From Dickeya fangzhongdai (GTDB lineage: Bacteria; Pseudomonadota; Gammaproteobacteria; Enterobacterales; Enterobacteriaceae), in contig NZ_CP025003.1 of assembly GCF_002812485.1 (NCBI RefSeq), positions 2,232,001-2,296,000 of the forward strand: DNA of 64,000 nucleotides. Reading direction: 5' to 3'. Shown here one piece after another: positions 30,690 to 41,150 of the stretch. A model generated the notes under the pieces. That model searched no databases, had not been told where the DNA came from, and saw nothing but the letters and a program-made list of their open reading frames with translations. The position numbers and the translations under genes were made by a program. How positions within the stretch are numbered: position 1 is the stretch's first letter; every line of letters begins with the position of its first letter.

Positions 30690-31203
30690 GGTTTCTCTCT
30701 GTTCAGCCTGGCGACGGCAAACGCTGGTAAACCAGTCATACCGCCGCGAAGCGTGTTTGTCACCGTCGGTTTTGCCCAGCGCAAGCGCCATGCGGAACGG
30801 CCCGCCAGTTTAAGGGCAAATCATCGTTCTTTCAGTAAAAACGGTGACGGACAACACAAAGCCGTCATGGTAAACCATCCTGCTGTTTGACAGAAGCCGA
30901 CATGTGTGCCGCCCTGCGGTGTTGAATCGAGTCAGGTGCAATCAGAACGCGGGAGTGATAGGGTGCACATAAAGACAACGATTGCATCGGCGATATGGGA
31001 AAACCACCTTGTCGACGATAGTGGCTAACCTGTATGGTTAGTCTATGTTCCGCAATGATGCGCGTCGCTGGTATCGCTCACACAGTGTTATCAAAGCAAC
31101 GATTGTTATCAGGGTGGAGGAGGATGCGCATTATTGCGGGATACAGCCTGGAGTAACGCGGTCTCCGCATAACGAATTTTGATCGTTAAGTAAGGGTAGA
31201 AAA
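30690..31203. other. Intergenic region between divergent sbcB and tmaR
   Basis: 514 bp without a credible gene. In E. coli this interval holds dacD, sbmC and yeeA, which are absent here. An inverted repeat CTAACC-TGTAT-GGTTAG at 31025-31041 could be an operator or the top of a leader stem for tmaR. The 5' promoter of sbcB should also lie here. Nothing else stands out. Confidence 0.5.
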
Positions 31204-31542
31204 ATGGAGAAGGGTAACACTAAGCCATGTTTCCAGGATGTACTGGAATTCGTGCGTATGTTCCGTCGCAAGAACAAGCTGCAGCGTGAAATTGCGGATA
31301 ATGAAAAGAAAATCCGCGATAACCAGAAACGTGTGCTGCTGCTGGATAACCTGAGCGAGTACATCAAACCGGGTATGTCGATTGAAGATATCCAGAACAT
31401 TATCGCCAACATGCGTAGCGACTATGAGGACCGCGTGGATGAATACATCATCAAAAACGCGGAACTGTCGAAAGAGCGCCGCGAGCTGTCCCGTAAAATC
31501 AAGGAAATGGGTGAAATCAAACCGCCGGTGGAGGCGAAATAA
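31204..31542 (+). CDS. tmaR: Pole-localizer protein TmaR (YeeX)
   Basis: 112 residues, mostly coiled-coil. In E. coli TmaR forms polar clusters and holds enzyme I of the PTS at the pole, tuning sugar uptake. The core [24 protein letters not shown] and [25 protein letters not shown] is nearly that of E. coli, including the conserved [13 protein letters not shown] that carries the phosphorylated Tyr region. The N-terminus is three residues longer. Single-gene unit with a strong terminator. Confidence 0.96.
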   Translation: MEKGNTKPCFQDVLEFVRMFRRKNKLQREIADNEKKIRDNQKRVLLLDNLSEYIKPGMSIEDIQNIIANMRSDYEDRVDEYIIKNAELSKERRELSRKIKEMGEIKPPVEAK

Positions 31543-31554
31543 TTTCACTGACGT

Positions 31555-31585
31555 TCAGGGCCGGTTTCCGGCCCTGATGCTTTTT
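31555..31585 (+). terminator. Terminator of tmaR
   Basis: 10-bp stem TCAGGGCCGG/CCGGCCCTGA with a TTT loop, followed by TGCTTTTT, 13 bp after the stop codon. Confidence 0.9.
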
Positions 31586-31614
31586 GGGGCGGTGTGACTA
31601 TTCAGGCAGCCCGA

Positions 31615-31977
31615 CTATGACTGACTCATCACGATTTCCGGCGCCAGCGCGTTTCTCTGCATCATGCAGTCGCGCCATGCGCTGCCTGTCTCGCCTTTAT
31701 CCAGCGCGTCTGCGTTGATGGCGGGGATCTCCCGCACTTGTGTGTCGATGACCTTGCCGCCGGTGGTGTCGATAGTCTGGTTTTTGATGTAATACCGCGT
31801 CATTACCCGGTATTTCCCGTCGAGGTGCCTTACCTGCGCCAGTAAATCAGTGGTGCACTCGTTGGCGGCGCGCGCCACATGCTGGAAGGCGGTATCGGCC
31901 GGTTCGTTGCGCGGCGTCATCGCGCAGGCTGACAACGCCAATACGCTGATGATGAAAATCCTGTTTTTAGCCGTCAT
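31615..31977 (-). CDS. Small putative lipoprotein
   Basis: 120 residues, not recognised. The N-terminus MTAKNRIFIISVLALSACA has a lipobox (LSAC, Cys at about 18), so the protein is probably lipidated and anchored in the envelope. Two further cysteines (NECTTD and WRDCMMQ) could pair. The start at 31977 is chosen for AAAGGA 10 bases upstream and the clean signal. A longer in-frame start lacks both. It is convergent with tmaR and divergent from ycaI, and marks the right junction of the his-tmaR block. Confidence 0.7.
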   Translation of the reverse strand: MTAKNRIFIISVLALSACAMTPRNEPADTAFQHVARAANECTTDLLAQVRHLDGKYRVMTRYYIKNQTIDTTGGKVIDTQVREIPAINADALDKGETGSAWRDCMMQRNALAPEIVMSQS

Positions 31978-32274
31978 GTGCCAATGTTTCCTTTCGTTTT
32001 TCGCCAATTTTCGTTTTTCACTAATAATCCGTGGCATATCCCTGCTTACGCCACGATTAACCATAAACCGTCAGACGTGGCCTGAGGCATACCATTCAAT
32101 GAGCCACTTCTGCTTGTCAAGGCGAGAGTCGGCGGGCTGTTGTCGCGCTCATGCCGCTTCGCATTGTTGTTGCAATGGATTGCAACCGTTGCGGTTGTTT
32201 GCGTAGCCGATTCCGGGGTTGTCATGCGTTGCTTTCGCTAACGTTCATGGGTTGGCACACTGCGTCCCAGCAGG

Positions 32275-34575
32275 ATGACCGCCGGAAATTCGGCGATAAA
32301 TGGTAAGGGACAAACCATCAGAATTTCATTGAACCAACTGGCGGCGACGTTGATAGCGGGCCCGTTGCTGTTGCTGATATTGCCGGATTTGCCGGATAGA
32401 CGTTCTCTGATGTGGGGGCTGCCTGCGCTGTGGCTGCTTAAGACGCGCTTTTATCCGGTCGGCCTGGTGGTGCTTGGGGTGATTTGGAGCCTCTACAGTG
32501 GCCGGGCGATACTGAATCAGGTGGATCAGTTTACCCTGCGACCGGTGACGGCAAGGGTTGGCGTCAGTAGCGTCCGATTTGCGCAGGCGGATGCCGGGCA
32601 GGTCGTGGTGCGGTTGTGGGAGATCAACGGGCGTTGGGTGTTCCCGCCGCTCTATGCGCGGCTGGATGCACAGCCGCAGATGGCGGACTGGTGCGGCGGG
32701 CAGCAGTGGGAAGTCCGGTTGCGGTTACGTCCGGTGCACAGCCGGTTGAACGAGGGCGGTTTTGACCGTCAGCGTTGGGCGCTGGCTAAGGCGCAGCCAT
32801 TGACCGGGCGGATACTCTCTGCCTCGGTGCTGACGCCAGAATGCGGTTTGCGCCAGCGTCTGGTTGAACAGGCGGAACGGCAAACGCGGTCATTGCCGTG
32901 GCGATCGATCATACTGGCGTTGGCGATCGGTGAGATGACACTGGTGGAGGATGACATCCTCGACGTGCTTCGGCAAACCGGAATCATGCACCTGATGGCG
33001 ATATCGGGGCTACATATCGTGCTGGCGGCATTGTCTGGCTGGGGCGTGGTGCGTGCGGTGCAATATCTGTTGCCGGTTCATTGGGTAGAACATCGCGCGC
33101 CGTTGTGGTGTGGGTTGTGCTGCGCCTGGGGATACGTCTGGCTGGCCGGAGGAAACCCGCCGGCGGTAAGAGCTGCGCTGGCGTTATCATGCTGGACGTG
33201 GCTAAGGATACGCGGCGTATCGGTTTCATCGTGGCAAGTATGGCTATGGTGTGTGGCGTTGATTCTGGTTAGTGACCCACTGAGCGTGTTGTCGGACAGT
33301 TTCTGGCTCTCCGCGCTGGCGGTCGCAGCGCTGATTTTCTGGTACCAGTGGGCGCCGCTACCGCCGCATCTGCAACGGCCCAAACGTTGGGTATGGCTAC
33401 GCGGATTGCATTTGCAGACGGGAATCACACTGTTGCTGATGCCGCTGCAAGTGTTGCTGTTTCACGGCGTCAGCCTGAGTTCGTTGCCGGCCAATCTGTG
33501 GGCGGTGCCGTTGGTATCGTTTATTACAACGCCATTGATTCTGCTGGCGTTGCCGATGATGGTCATCCCGGTGGCGGCGCAAGGCCTGTGGTGGCTGGCC
33601 GATCGTTCACTGGCGCTGGTTTTCCTGCCGTTGCAGGCTATGCCGCCGGGCTGGTTGTCGCTGGGCGAAAGTGCGGTGCCTTACAGTATGGCGGGATGGC
33701 TGGCGGTGATCGTCTGGCGTTTCGCCTGGTGGCGAACTTATCCCTTCAGCCTGCTGGCGCTGGTACTGGTGATGCTGCTGCGCCCCAAATCGCCCGCGCC
33801 GTCGTGGCGGGTTGACATGCTGGATGTCGGTCACGGATTGGCGGTGGTGATTGAACGACAGGGCAAAGCCTGGCTGTATGATACCGGTCCCGGCTGGGAC
33901 GGCGGCAACATGGCCGATCGTGAAATCCTGCCTTATCTTAAATGGCGGGGATTGCTGCTGGAGGGCATCATTCTCAGTCACAGCCATCTGGATCACCGCG
34001 GCGGACTGGAGGCATTACAGCGCGCGTTTCCGCATGTCCCGGTATACAGCCCGTTGCTTGAGTCGGGGCACCGACCTTGCATACAAGGCGAACGATGGCG
34101 CTGGCAAGGGTTGACGTTCAGCGTCATCTGGCCGCCGTTGCGGGTGCGCGAAGCCGGTAATCACGACTCCTGCGTGGTGCGGGTGGACGATGGACGCTAT
34201 CGGGTTCTGCTGACGGGCGATCTGGAGCGTGAAGATGAAGCCATACTGCTGCGTACGCAACGCGAAATGCTGGCGGCGGATATTCTGCAGGTGCCGCATC
34301 ATGGCAGTACCACGTCATCATCGCCGCCATTTTTACGGGCGGTGGGGGCGGGGCAGGCGTTGTCGTCCAACTCCCGATACAATCCGTGGCGTTTACCGGC
34401 TGTCGGCGTGGTGCGTCGTTACCGTCAGGGGGGAGATCGCTGGCGCGATACCGCCAGCGACGGACAGCTGAGTGTGCGTTTTTTCGACGAAGGCATCGAA
34501 ATGTTGCGCTACCGGGGTGAAATATCCCCTCGCTGGTACCATCAGTGGTTTGGCGCTTACCGGGATAATGAGTAA
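32275..34575 (+). CDS. ycaI: ComEC/Rec2-family membrane protein (YcaI)
   Basis: 766 residues. The N-terminal hydrophobic segments flank an OB-like DUF4131 region, then a competence domain with many membrane helices (about 210-480), including [16 protein letters not shown] and [14 protein letters not shown]. The C-terminal metallo-beta-lactamase domain has [25 protein letters not shown] and VPHHGS. In competent bacteria ComEC carries one DNA strand across the inner membrane. Its role in enterobacteria is uncertain. The length is close to E. coli YcaI (754). The start at 32275 has CAGCAGG just upstream, and a later start near 32329 is possible. Followed by msbA as in E. coli. Confidence 0.93.
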   Translation: MTAGNSAINGKGQTIRISLNQLAATLIAGPLLLLILPDLPDRRSLMWGLPALWLLKTRFYPVGLVVLGVIWSLYSGRAILNQVDQFTLRPVTARVGVSSVRFAQADAGQVVVRLWEINGRWVFPPLYARLDAQPQMADWCGGQQWEVRLRLRPVHSRLNEGGFDRQRWALAKAQPLTGRILSASVLTPECGLRQRLVEQAERQTRSLPWRSIILALAIGEMTLVEDDILDVLRQTGIMHLMAISGLHIVLAALSGWGVVRAVQYLLPVHWVEHRAPLWCGLCCAWGYVWLAGGNPPAVRAALALSCWTWLRIRGVSVSSWQVWLWCVALILVSDPLSVLSDSFWLSALAVAALIFWYQWAPLPPHLQRPKRWVWLRGLHLQTGITLLLMPLQVLLFHGVSLSSLPANLWAVPLVSFITTPLILLALPMMVIPVAAQGLWWLADRSLALVFLPLQAMPPGWLSLGESAVPYSMAGWLAVIVWRFAWWRTYPFSLLALVLVMLLRPKSPAPSWRVDMLDVGHGLAVVIERQGKAWLYDTGPGWDGGNMADREILPYLKWRGLLLEGIILSHSHLDHRGGLEALQRAFPHVPVYSPLLESGHRPCIQGERWRWQGLTFSVIWPPLRVREAGNHDSCVVRVDDGRYRVLLTGDLEREDEAILLRTQREMLAADILQVPHHGSTTSSSPPFLRAVGAGQALSSNSRYNPWRLPAVGVVRRYRQGGDRWRDTASDGQLSVRFFDEGIEMLRYRGEISPRWYHQWFGAYRDNE

Positions 34576-34613
34576 TAATAGACGGCTATTTATCAAAGGC
34601 TCAGGTTTATTGC

Positions 34614-36362
34614 ATGATTAATGATAAAGATCTCTCCACGTGGCAGACGTTTCGTCGCCTATGGCCGATGATCACCCCTTATAAGGCCGGGCTTGCGGTC
34701 GCGGCGGTGGCGCTGGTGGTTAACGCCGCCGGCGATACGCTGATGCTGTCCCTGCTTAAGCCGCTGCTGGATGACGGATTCGGTAAGGCCGACCGCAGCG
34801 TGCTGGTGTGGATGCCGCTGGCTATCATCGGACTGATGATTATGCGCGGTATCTCCAGCTATATTTCCAGTTATTGTGTGGCCTGGGTATCGGGCAAAGT
34901 GGTGATGAACATGCGTCGTCGTCTGTTCAGCCACATCATGGGGATGCCGGTTTCCTTCTTCGATCAGCAGTCTACCGGTACGTTGTTGTCACGTATTACC
35001 TATGATTCCGAGCAGGTGGCTGCCTCTTCGTCAAACGCGCTGGTGACCGTGGTGCGGGAAGGGGCCTCCATCATTGGCCTGTTCGTGCTGATGTTCTGGT
35101 ACAGCTGGCAGTTGTCGCTGATTCTGGTGCTGATCGCGCCGATTGTTTCCTACAGTATGCGCGTGGTGTCCAAACGTTTTCGCAGCATCAGCAAAAACAT
35201 GCAGAACACCATGGGGCAGGTGACGACCAGCGCCGAGCAAATGTTGAAAGGGCACAAAGAAGTGCTGATTTTCGGCGGACAAACCGTGGAAGTGGAGCGT
35301 TTCGACGCGGTCAGCAATCGCATGCGCCAACAAGGCATGAAGATGGTATCGGCATCCTCCATTTCTGATCCGGTAGTCCAGCTGATTGCCTCGCTGGCGC
35401 TGGCATTTGTACTGTACGCCGCCAGTTTCCCGGCGGTAATGGCAACCCTGACCGCCGGCACAATCACGGTGGTGTTCTCTTCCATGTTTACCCTGATGCG
35501 CCCGCTTAAGTCGCTCACCAACGTCAACGCCCAGTTCCAGCGCGGTATGGCGGCCTGCCAGACCCTGTTCACCATTCTGGATATGGAGCAGGAAAAAGAT
35601 ACCGGCACACGTGTACTGGAACATGCTAAGGGCGACATCGAGTTCCGTGGCGTCAACTTCGCTTATCCGGGCAAAGAAACGCTGGCGCTGAAAAATATCA
35701 GCCTGCATATTCCGCCGGGAAAAACGGTGGCGCTGGTAGGGCGTTCCGGTTCAGGTAAATCGACTATCGCCAACCTCATCACCCGGTTTTACGATATTCA
35801 GTCCGGTGAGATTTTGCTGGATGGGCACGACCTGCGCGATTACACATTGCCGTCATTGCGTAGCCAGGTTGCGTTGGTGTCCCAGAATGTCCACCTGTTC
35901 AATGATACGATTGCCAACAATATCGCTTATGCCTGCGGTGACCGCTATAGCCGTGAGGATATTGAGCGCGCCGCCAAAATGGCGCATGCGATGGATTTCA
36001 TCGGCAAGCTGGAGCAGGGCCTGGATACGGTGATCGGCGAAAACGGCGTGCTGCTGTCCGGCGGCCAGCGTCAGCGTATCGCGATTGCCCGCGCCCTGTT
36101 GCGCGATTGCCCGATTCTGGTGCTGGATGAGGCCACCTCGGCGCTGGATACCGAGTCGGAGCGCGCCATTCAGGCGGCGCTGGACGAATTGCAGAAAAAC
36201 CGTACCGCATTGGTGATCGCCCACCGGTTGTCCACCATTGAGAAGGCGGACGAAATTCTGGTGGTGGAAGATGGGCAGATCATCGAACGCGGTCAGCACG
36301 GTGAGTTGCTGGCCCGAAACGGGGCGTATGCCCAACTGCATAAACTGCAGTTTGGCGCATGA
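34614..36362 (+). CDS. msbA: Lipid A / lipopolysaccharide core flippase, ABC transporter
   Basis: 582-residue ABC half-transporter working as a homodimer. It flips lipid A-core across the inner membrane. Six transmembrane helices (about 20-315) are followed by a nucleotide-binding domain with Walker [11 protein letters not shown]-loop, signature [16 protein letters not shown] and Walker [14 protein letters not shown], and H-loop IAHRLST. Full length and intact. It lies 38 bp after ycaI and overlaps lpxK by 4 bp, the conserved msbA-lpxK pair. Confidence 0.98.
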   Translation: MINDKDLSTWQTFRRLWPMITPYKAGLAVAAVALVVNAAGDTLMLSLLKPLLDDGFGKADRSVLVWMPLAIIGLMIMRGISSYISSYCVAWVSGKVVMNMRRRLFSHIMGMPVSFFDQQSTGTLLSRITYDSEQVAASSSNALVTVVREGASIIGLFVLMFWYSWQLSLILVLIAPIVSYSMRVVSKRFRSISKNMQNTMGQVTTSAEQMLKGHKEVLIFGGQTVEVERFDAVSNRMRQQGMKMVSASSISDPVVQLIASLALAFVLYAASFPAVMATLTAGTITVVFSSMFTLMRPLKSLTNVNAQFQRGMAACQTLFTILDMEQEKDTGTRVLEHAKGDIEFRGVNFAYPGKETLALKNISLHIPPGKTVALVGRSGSGKSTIANLITRFYDIQSGEILLDGHDLRDYTLPSLRSQVALVSQNVHLFNDTIANNIAYACGDRYSREDIERAAKMAHAMDFIGKLEQGLDTVIGENGVLLSGGQRQRIAIARALLRDCPILVLDEATSALDTESERAIQAALDELQKNRTALVIAHRLSTIEKADEILVVEDGQIIERGQHGELLARNGAYAQLHKLQFGA

Positions 36363-37372
36363 TTGATCGCATCTGGTCGGGGCGCTCCCCGCTGTACCGG
36401 CTGTTGCTGCCGCTGTCGTTGCTCTATGGCCTGATCAGTCATCTTATCCGGCTGAGTTACCGTTACGGCTGGCGCAGGGTGTGGCGAGCACCAGTGCCGG
36501 TGGTCGTGGTGGGTAACCTGACCGCCGGCGGCAACGGCAAAACACCGGTGGTGATTTGGCTGGTAGAGCAGTTGCAACAGCAGGGATATCGCGTTGGGGT
36601 GGTATCGCGTGGTTATGGTGGTAAGACGGAGCGCTATCCGCTGCGGGTCACCGATGAGGTGACCTCCGCTCAGGCCGGCGATGAGCCGGTGCTGATTTAT
36701 CAGCGCACCGGCGCGCCGGTCGCCGTGGCGCCCAAACGGTGTGACGCGGTAGCGGCATTGCTGGCTCATCAGCCGCTGGACGTAATCGTGACCGATGATG
36801 GCCTGCAGCATTACGCGCTGGCGCGGGATATGGAACTGGTGGTGGTGGATGGCGTGCGCCGCTTTGGCAATGGCTGGTGGCTGCCAGCCGGGCCGATGCG
36901 GGAACGAGCCTCGCGCCTGAGTTCGGTTGACGCTGTCATTGTGAATGGCGGCGAGGCGAAAAGCGGTGAAATCGCCATGCAGCTCACGGCAGGGGACGCG
37001 GTTAATCTGCTGACCGGAGAACGCCGCCCGGTATCAACATTGCCTTCGCTGGTCGCCATGGCGGGGATCGGTCATCCACCGCGCTTCTTTGCTACGCTGA
37101 AAGCGCTGGGAAGTACGCTGGTGCGTGAAGTGGCGTTTGTCGACCATCAGCACTGGCAACCGGAAGAATTACAGGCGCTGACCGACAATGACCGGCAGCC
37201 CCTGATCATGACGGAAAAGGATGCGGTGAAATGTCGCGTCTTTGCTCGCGCCAACTGGTGGTATCTGCCGGTTGACGCTGTATTGTCAGCGCCAGAATCG
37301 GCATTACTGTTACAGCGTCTGACGCGCCTGATTGATACGCATTGCGTGTCGCGCCAGACGGAAACCGGGTGA
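36359..37372 (+). CDS. lpxK: Tetraacyldisaccharide 4'-kinase
   Basis: 337 residues, membrane-associated kinase adding the 4'-phosphate of lipid A. N-terminal hydrophobic helix ([19 protein letters not shown]), then the P-loop [15 protein letters not shown], the catalytic Asp region [11 protein letters not shown] and MTEKDAVKC near the end. It overlaps msbA by 4 bp and is followed by ycaR. The E. coli gene ycaQ between them is absent here. Confidence 0.97.
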   Translation: MIDRIWSGRSPLYRLLLPLSLLYGLISHLIRLSYRYGWRRVWRAPVPVVVVGNLTAGGNGKTPVVIWLVEQLQQQGYRVGVVSRGYGGKTERYPLRVTDEVTSAQAGDEPVLIYQRTGAPVAVAPKRCDAVAALLAHQPLDVIVTDDGLQHYALARDMELVVVDGVRRFGNGWWLPAGPMRERASRLSSVDAVIVNGGEAKSGEIAMQLTAGDAVNLLTGERRPVSTLPSLVAMAGIGHPPRFFATLKALGSTLVREVAFVDHQHWQPEELQALTDNDRQPLIMTEKDAVKCRVFARANWWYLPVDAVLSAPESALLLQRLTRLIDTHCVSRQTETG

Positions 37373-37412
37373 CCGGCTATATTTTTGATAATCGCTTCTT
37401 GATGGAGGAAGC

Positions 37413-37595
37413 ATGGATCATCGTTTGCTTGAAATCGTGGCTTGTCCAGTGTGTAACGGGCGGCTGATTTTTGACAAAGAAAAGCAGGAACTGATTTGCA
37501 AAATCGAAGGGCTGGCTTACCCGGTGCGGGACGGCATTCCTGTCCTGCTGGAAAATGAAGCCCGTACGCTGGCGCCGGATGAGATCGCACAATGA
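37413..37595 (+). CDS. ycaR: Trm112-family protein YcaR
   Basis: 60 residues, zinc-ribbon-like Trm112 family. The start [16 protein letters not shown] holds a CPxC pair, and [16 protein letters not shown] is the family core. One cysteine pair is clear, with a further Cys in LICKIEG. Function in bacteria is not established. It overlaps kdsB by 4 bp, as in E. coli, so it is probably co-translated with it. Confidence 0.93.
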   Translation: MDHRLLEIVACPVCNGRLIFDKEKQELICKIEGLAYPVRDGIPVLLENEARTLAPDEIAQ

Positions 37596-38344
37596 CGTTT
37601 ACTGCAATTATTCCCGCCCGCTATGCCTCCACCCGGTTGCCGGGCAAGCCGCTGGCGGATATTCATGGCAAGCCGATGGTGGTACACGTGATGGAACGCG
37701 CCCGCGAGTCTGGCGCCAGCCGTGTAGTGGTGGCAACCGATCACGCGGATGTCGCCCGCGCCATTGAACTGGCGGGAGGTGAAGTTTGCCTGACCAGCCC
37801 GGATCATAACTCCGGCACCGAACGACTGGCCGAGGTTATCGACCGTTACGGTTTTGCCGATGATGAAATTATCGTCAACGTGCAGGGCGATGAGCCGCTG
37901 ATTCCACCGGTGATCATCCGCCAGGTAGCGGACAATCTGGCCGGCAGTCGTGCAGGTATGGCTACGCTGGCGGTGCCGATTACCACGTGTGAAGAAGCGT
38001 TCAATCCGAACGCGGTAAAAGTGGTGACGGATGCCGAAGGGTATGCGCTTTACTTCTCGCGCGCCACCATTCCGTGGGAGCGGGACCGTTTTGCCGAATC
38101 CCGTGATGCTATTGGCGATCATTTCCTGCGCCATATTGGTATTTATGCCTACCGTGCCGGATTTATTCGCCGCTATGTCGGCTGGGCGCCCAGCCAGTTG
38201 GAGAAAATCGAAATGCTGGAGCAACTGCGCGTGCTCTGGTACGGCGAGAAAATCCATGTGGCCGTCGCCAAAGAAGTGCCGAGCGTCGGGGTGGACACGC
38301 CTGAAGATCTGGCGCGTGTCAGAGCGGTGATGTCGGCAGCCTGA
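37592..38344 (+). CDS. kdsB: CMP-KDO synthetase
   Basis: 250 residues. It activates KDO with CTP for addition to lipid A. Nucleotidyltransferase motifs: [15 protein letters not shown] at the N-terminus, VQGDEPLI (metal Asp), and PWERDRFA. The length is as in E. coli. Last gene of the msbA-lpxK-ycaR-kdsB run, with a strong terminator after it. Confidence 0.98.
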   Translation: MTFTAIIPARYASTRLPGKPLADIHGKPMVVHVMERARESGASRVVVATDHADVARAIELAGGEVCLTSPDHNSGTERLAEVIDRYGFADDEIIVNVQGDEPLIPPVIIRQVADNLAGSRAGMATLAVPITTCEEAFNPNAVKVVTDAEGYALYFSRATIPWERDRFAESRDAIGDHFLRHIGIYAYRAGFIRRYVGWAPSQLEKIEMLEQLRVLWYGEKIHVAVAKEVPSVGVDTPEDLARVRAVMSAA

Positions 38345-38371
38345 TTCCGGCTCTCCGCGAATCTTTTCGAT

Positions 38372-38406
38372 AAGCGTATGCGTTGTTGGCGTATACGCTT
38401 TTTTTT
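38372..38406 (+). terminator. Terminator of the msbA-kdsB operon
   Basis: 11-bp stem AAGCGTATGCG/CGTATACGCTT (one G-U pair) with a 7-nt loop and a run of eight T, 27 bp after the kdsB stop. Confidence 0.92.
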
Positions 38407-38493
38407 ATCCCGCAGATTATCGGCTATCACTAAAGCCGGGAAATACGCTAATCACTCGCCGCTATTGTTATGCCACAAATGGTATAGCTTAAT

Positions 38494-38507
38494 TAATAAA
38501 TTTATTA
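38494..38507. promoter_or_regulatory. Perfect AT palindrome upstream of pelN
   Basis: TAATAAATTTATTA, a 14-bp perfect palindrome 125 bp before the start codon in AT-rich DNA. It could be part of the control region of the pectate lyase gene. It does not fit the KdgR consensus well, and no clear KdgR or CRP box was found. Confidence 0.4.
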
Positions 38508-38631
38508 GCAGGAATAATAAAAACCTGTGCCGCAGGTGCACAATTGTTAATCATGACTTATTATTGGTCGGCATTTATCCGATGGCGGTAAATGCTCTGG
38601 GTTTTGTTTTACTTAAGGATGGAGTGACACA

Positions 38632-39951
38632 ATGAAAGTGAATAAAAAATTTTTACCCGCAATAATTGGATGCGTATTAGCCGGGACGGCAGCACAAAGT
38701 CTGGCCGCCGAATATTATCTGGCGCCGAATGGCAGTGATTCAGCCAGCGGCAGCAAAAGCGCACCCTGGAAGTCTTTTGCCCGCGCGCAGCAGACCCTCT
38801 CTCCCGGCGACCGCCTGTGGGTCCGCGGCGGAACCTACACCTTCACCGCCGGAATTAACAGCTGCGCCAGCCAGACGGATATCGTGAACGCCATTACCCT
38901 GAATAAGAGTGGTACTTCGGGTAGCCGTATCGAATATGTGGCTTATACCGGCGAAACGCCGGTGTTTGATTTCAGCCAGATGAAAGATGATTGCCGCGTT
39001 AAAGGATTTAACGTAGTAGCCAGCTGGGTTACCCTCAAAGGGTTGGAAATCAAAGGGGTGCCGCAAAATAACAACAAGAACCACGAATCCTGGGGGGTGT
39101 GGATTAACGGCAGCAACAACCGTTTCGAACAACTCAATATTCACCACATCATGGGGACCGGGCTGTTTTTAAAGAATGGAGCCAACAATACCGTACTCAA
39201 CACCGATTCTCATCACAACTATGACCCGCTGACCTCCAATGGCGCCGGCCAGAGTGGCGATGGTTTCGGCGCGCACATTGCCGCCAATATGCCGGGCAAC
39301 ATTTTCAGCGGCTGCCGCGCCTGGGCCAACTCGGATGACGGCTTTGACCTGATCAACGCCTACTCATCGGTAACGATTGAGAACTCCTGGGCCTGGTCGC
39401 ACGGCTACCTGCCGGGTACTACCACGTCGCTGCCCGCTGGTAACGGCAACGGTTTCAAAGCCGGGGGTTACGGCGCGCAGTACGTGAGCAATGCGCCGAA
39501 ACACATCGTGCGGAACTCGGTGGCGTTCCTGAATAAAGCCGCGGGTTTCTATGCTAACCATCACCCGGTGGCGAATGATTTCTTCAACAATACGTCGTTC
39601 AAAAATACCGTCAATTACAGCATGCGGGGCATCGATGCGAGCGGTAACGCCATCGCGTTGGGCACGCTGCGTAACAACATCTCTTATGCCGCACGTTCGC
39701 AATCGCTGGCTTATACCGATGGCGCCAACATGCGTTACAACTCCTGGAACTTCAGCAACGTGATTTCCGATTCTGAATTCCAGAGCGTGTCCACCACCGG
39801 CTGGGATGCGGCGCGTCAGGCTGACGGTAGTCTGCCGGTGCTGAAGCACCTGCGTCTGGCGTCAGACAGCTGGATGATCGACAAAGGCGGCGATGTCAAG
39901 ATCGCCTATAAAGGCGCTGCACCGGATCTGGGCGCGTTTGAGCTGAAATAA
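38632..39951 (+). CDS. pelN: Secreted pectate lyase, polysaccharide lyase family 9 (PelN type)
   Basis: 439 residues. A signal peptide (MKVNKKF, hydrophobic core, cleavage near SLAA-EYY) sends it to the periplasm, and the type II (Out) system probably exports it. It cleaves pectate by beta-elimination. The right-handed beta-helix has the PL9 site: Asp210 in GDGFG, Asp235, Asp236 and Asp239 in SDDGFD as metal ligands, and the catalytic Lys276 in GNGNGFK. These align with Asp209/233/234/237 and Lys273 of PelL (Pel9A), but overall sequence and length differ from PelL and from the much longer PelX, leaving PelN as the best name. Single gene inserted between kdsB and ycbJ, with its own terminator. 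Confidence 0.82.
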   Translation: MKVNKKFLPAIIGCVLAGTAAQSLAAEYYLAPNGSDSASGSKSAPWKSFARAQQTLSPGDRLWVRGGTYTFTAGINSCASQTDIVNAITLNKSGTSGSRIEYVAYTGETPVFDFSQMKDDCRVKGFNVVASWVTLKGLEIKGVPQNNNKNHESWGVWINGSNNRFEQLNIHHIMGTGLFLKNGANNTVLNTDSHHNYDPLTSNGAGQSGDGFGAHIAANMPGNIFSGCRAWANSDDGFDLINAYSSVTIENSWAWSHGYLPGTTTSLPAGNGNGFKAGGYGAQYVSNAPKHIVRNSVAFLNKAAGFYANHHPVANDFFNNTSFKNTVNYSMRGIDASGNAIALGTLRNNISYAARSQSLAYTDGANMRYNSWNFSNVISDSEFQSVSTTGWDAARQADGSLPVLKHLRLASDSWMIDKGGDVKIAYKGAAPDLGAFELK

Positions 39952-40010
39952 GCGGCGAAAATGCTGCTATCCGCGGTGTTCATCGGAGAAGCCGCTCGAT
40001 GACGTAACAG

Positions 40011-40036
40011 ATGCCCGCTTCGGCGGGCATTTTTTT
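40011..40036 (+). terminator. Terminator of pelN
   Basis: ATGCCCGC-TTCG-GCGGGCAT followed by seven T. 8-bp stem with a TTCG tetraloop, 60 bp after the pelN stop. Confidence 0.95.
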
Positions 40037-40213
40037 GCCGATGACGACGGCAATTGCAGCGTGGGCGCGCTGTCTATGCTTAATTCCGCCTTTCGTTAAC
40101 CGACATGCGTCGCTACATATCCTGTTTTCTTTGATCTGTATTGGGGAAATTGTTGTGTGCTGCTCGCATGATAAGTGCAAGAGCGTGCCTGTAACAGCGA
40201 GATCTTATCGCCT

Positions 40214-41110
40214 ATGGAACTGTTAAAAGCCGAGTTGAGTACGGTGCTGGGCGAGTCGCTCAGCCGTCTTGAACGCATCAGTGAACAACCCTATGCGCAT
40301 CTGTATGCTTTGTATGACCGCGCGGGCAATGCCATGCCGTTGCTGGCGAAAAGTTATATCTGTCAGGGGATTGCCGGACAGGAAGCCTACAAGCTGACCA
40401 TGCTGGCCCGGGAAGGCGAAGTCAGGCTGCCGACGGTCTACGGGATGGTGATGACCCATCAGTCCCCTTACAAAGAGCTGCTGCTTATCGAGCGTTTGCG
40501 CGGCGTGTCGGTGGAAGCGCCGTCCCGTTCGCCTCAGCGTTGGACGCTGCTGATGGACCAGATCGTCGAAAGCATGCTGGCGTGGCATCGTATCGATAGC
40601 CACGGCTGCGTCGGCACGGTGGACAGCACGCAGGACAACAGCTGGCCGAACTGGTATCGCCAGCGGCTGGAAGTGCTGTGGGCTACGCTGATGAACGTCA
40701 ACGCCGCGCAGCTGACGCAGCAGGATCGCGCCGTACTGTACCGATCCCGGCAGAGCCTGCCCGCGCTGTTTGCGGATTTCGATGACAATTGCGTGCTGGT
40801 GCACGGCAACCTGACCCTGCGCAGCATGCTGAAAGATCCGCGCAGCGATCAACTGCTGGCGATGATCAATCCCGGCATGATGCTGTGGGCGCCGCGTGAG
40901 TACGACCTGTTCCGTTTATGTGAAGAGTCGGGCATGCCGGAACAACTGTTTTACCACTACCTGAAGCAGGCGCCGCTGGCCGAATCCTTCGTCTGCCGCC
41001 GCTGGCTGTACATCCTGTGGGCCGCGGTTTCCCGCTACATCCACACCGGCCAGTTGGACCGCCCGTTGTTCGATACCGCGACCCGCGAATTACTGCCCTG
41101 GCTGGAATAA
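40214..41110 (+). CDS. ycbJ: YcbJ family protein (kinase-like fold)
   Basis: 298 residues, aminoglycoside-phosphotransferase-like (protein-kinase-like) fold. The patterns LLLIERLRGVSVEAPSRSPQRW, MLAWHRIDSHGCVGTVD and CVLVHGNLTLRSMLKDPRSDQLLAMINPG correspond to the hinge, catalytic loop (HGN) and metal-site area. The closing WAPREYDLFRL matches E. coli YcbJ almost exactly. The function is unknown. The start at 40214 gives the family N-terminus MELLKAELS. It keeps its E. coli place before elyC and cmoM. Confidence 0.9.
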   Translation: MELLKAELSTVLGESLSRLERISEQPYAHLYALYDRAGNAMPLLAKSYICQGIAGQEAYKLTMLAREGEVRLPTVYGMVMTHQSPYKELLLIERLRGVSVEAPSRSPQRWTLLMDQIVESMLAWHRIDSHGCVGTVDSTQDNSWPNWYRQRLEVLWATLMNVNAAQLTQQDRAVLYRSRQSLPALFADFDDNCVLVHGNLTLRSMLKDPRSDQLLAMINPGMMLWAPREYDLFRLCEESGMPEQLFYHYLKQAPLAESFVCRRWLYILWAAVSRYIHTGQLDRPLFDTATRELLPWLE

Positions 41111-41116
41111 TCGGCG

Positions 41117-41143
41117 ACGCGGGCGATCCTTGATCACCCGCGT
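41117..41143. terminator. Hairpin between convergent ycbJ and elyC
   Basis: 12-bp stem ACGCGGGCGATC/GATCACCCGCGT with one C-A mismatch and a 3-nt loop. It fills nearly the whole 40-bp gap and can serve both genes. Confidence 0.65.
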
Positions 41144-41150
41144 ACAGGTA

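Noticed and set aside
38520..38545. CRP-like site upstream of pelN (TGTG...CACA)
   Set aside because: The half sites are nine bases apart instead of eight and the flanks do not fit, so it was not annotated.
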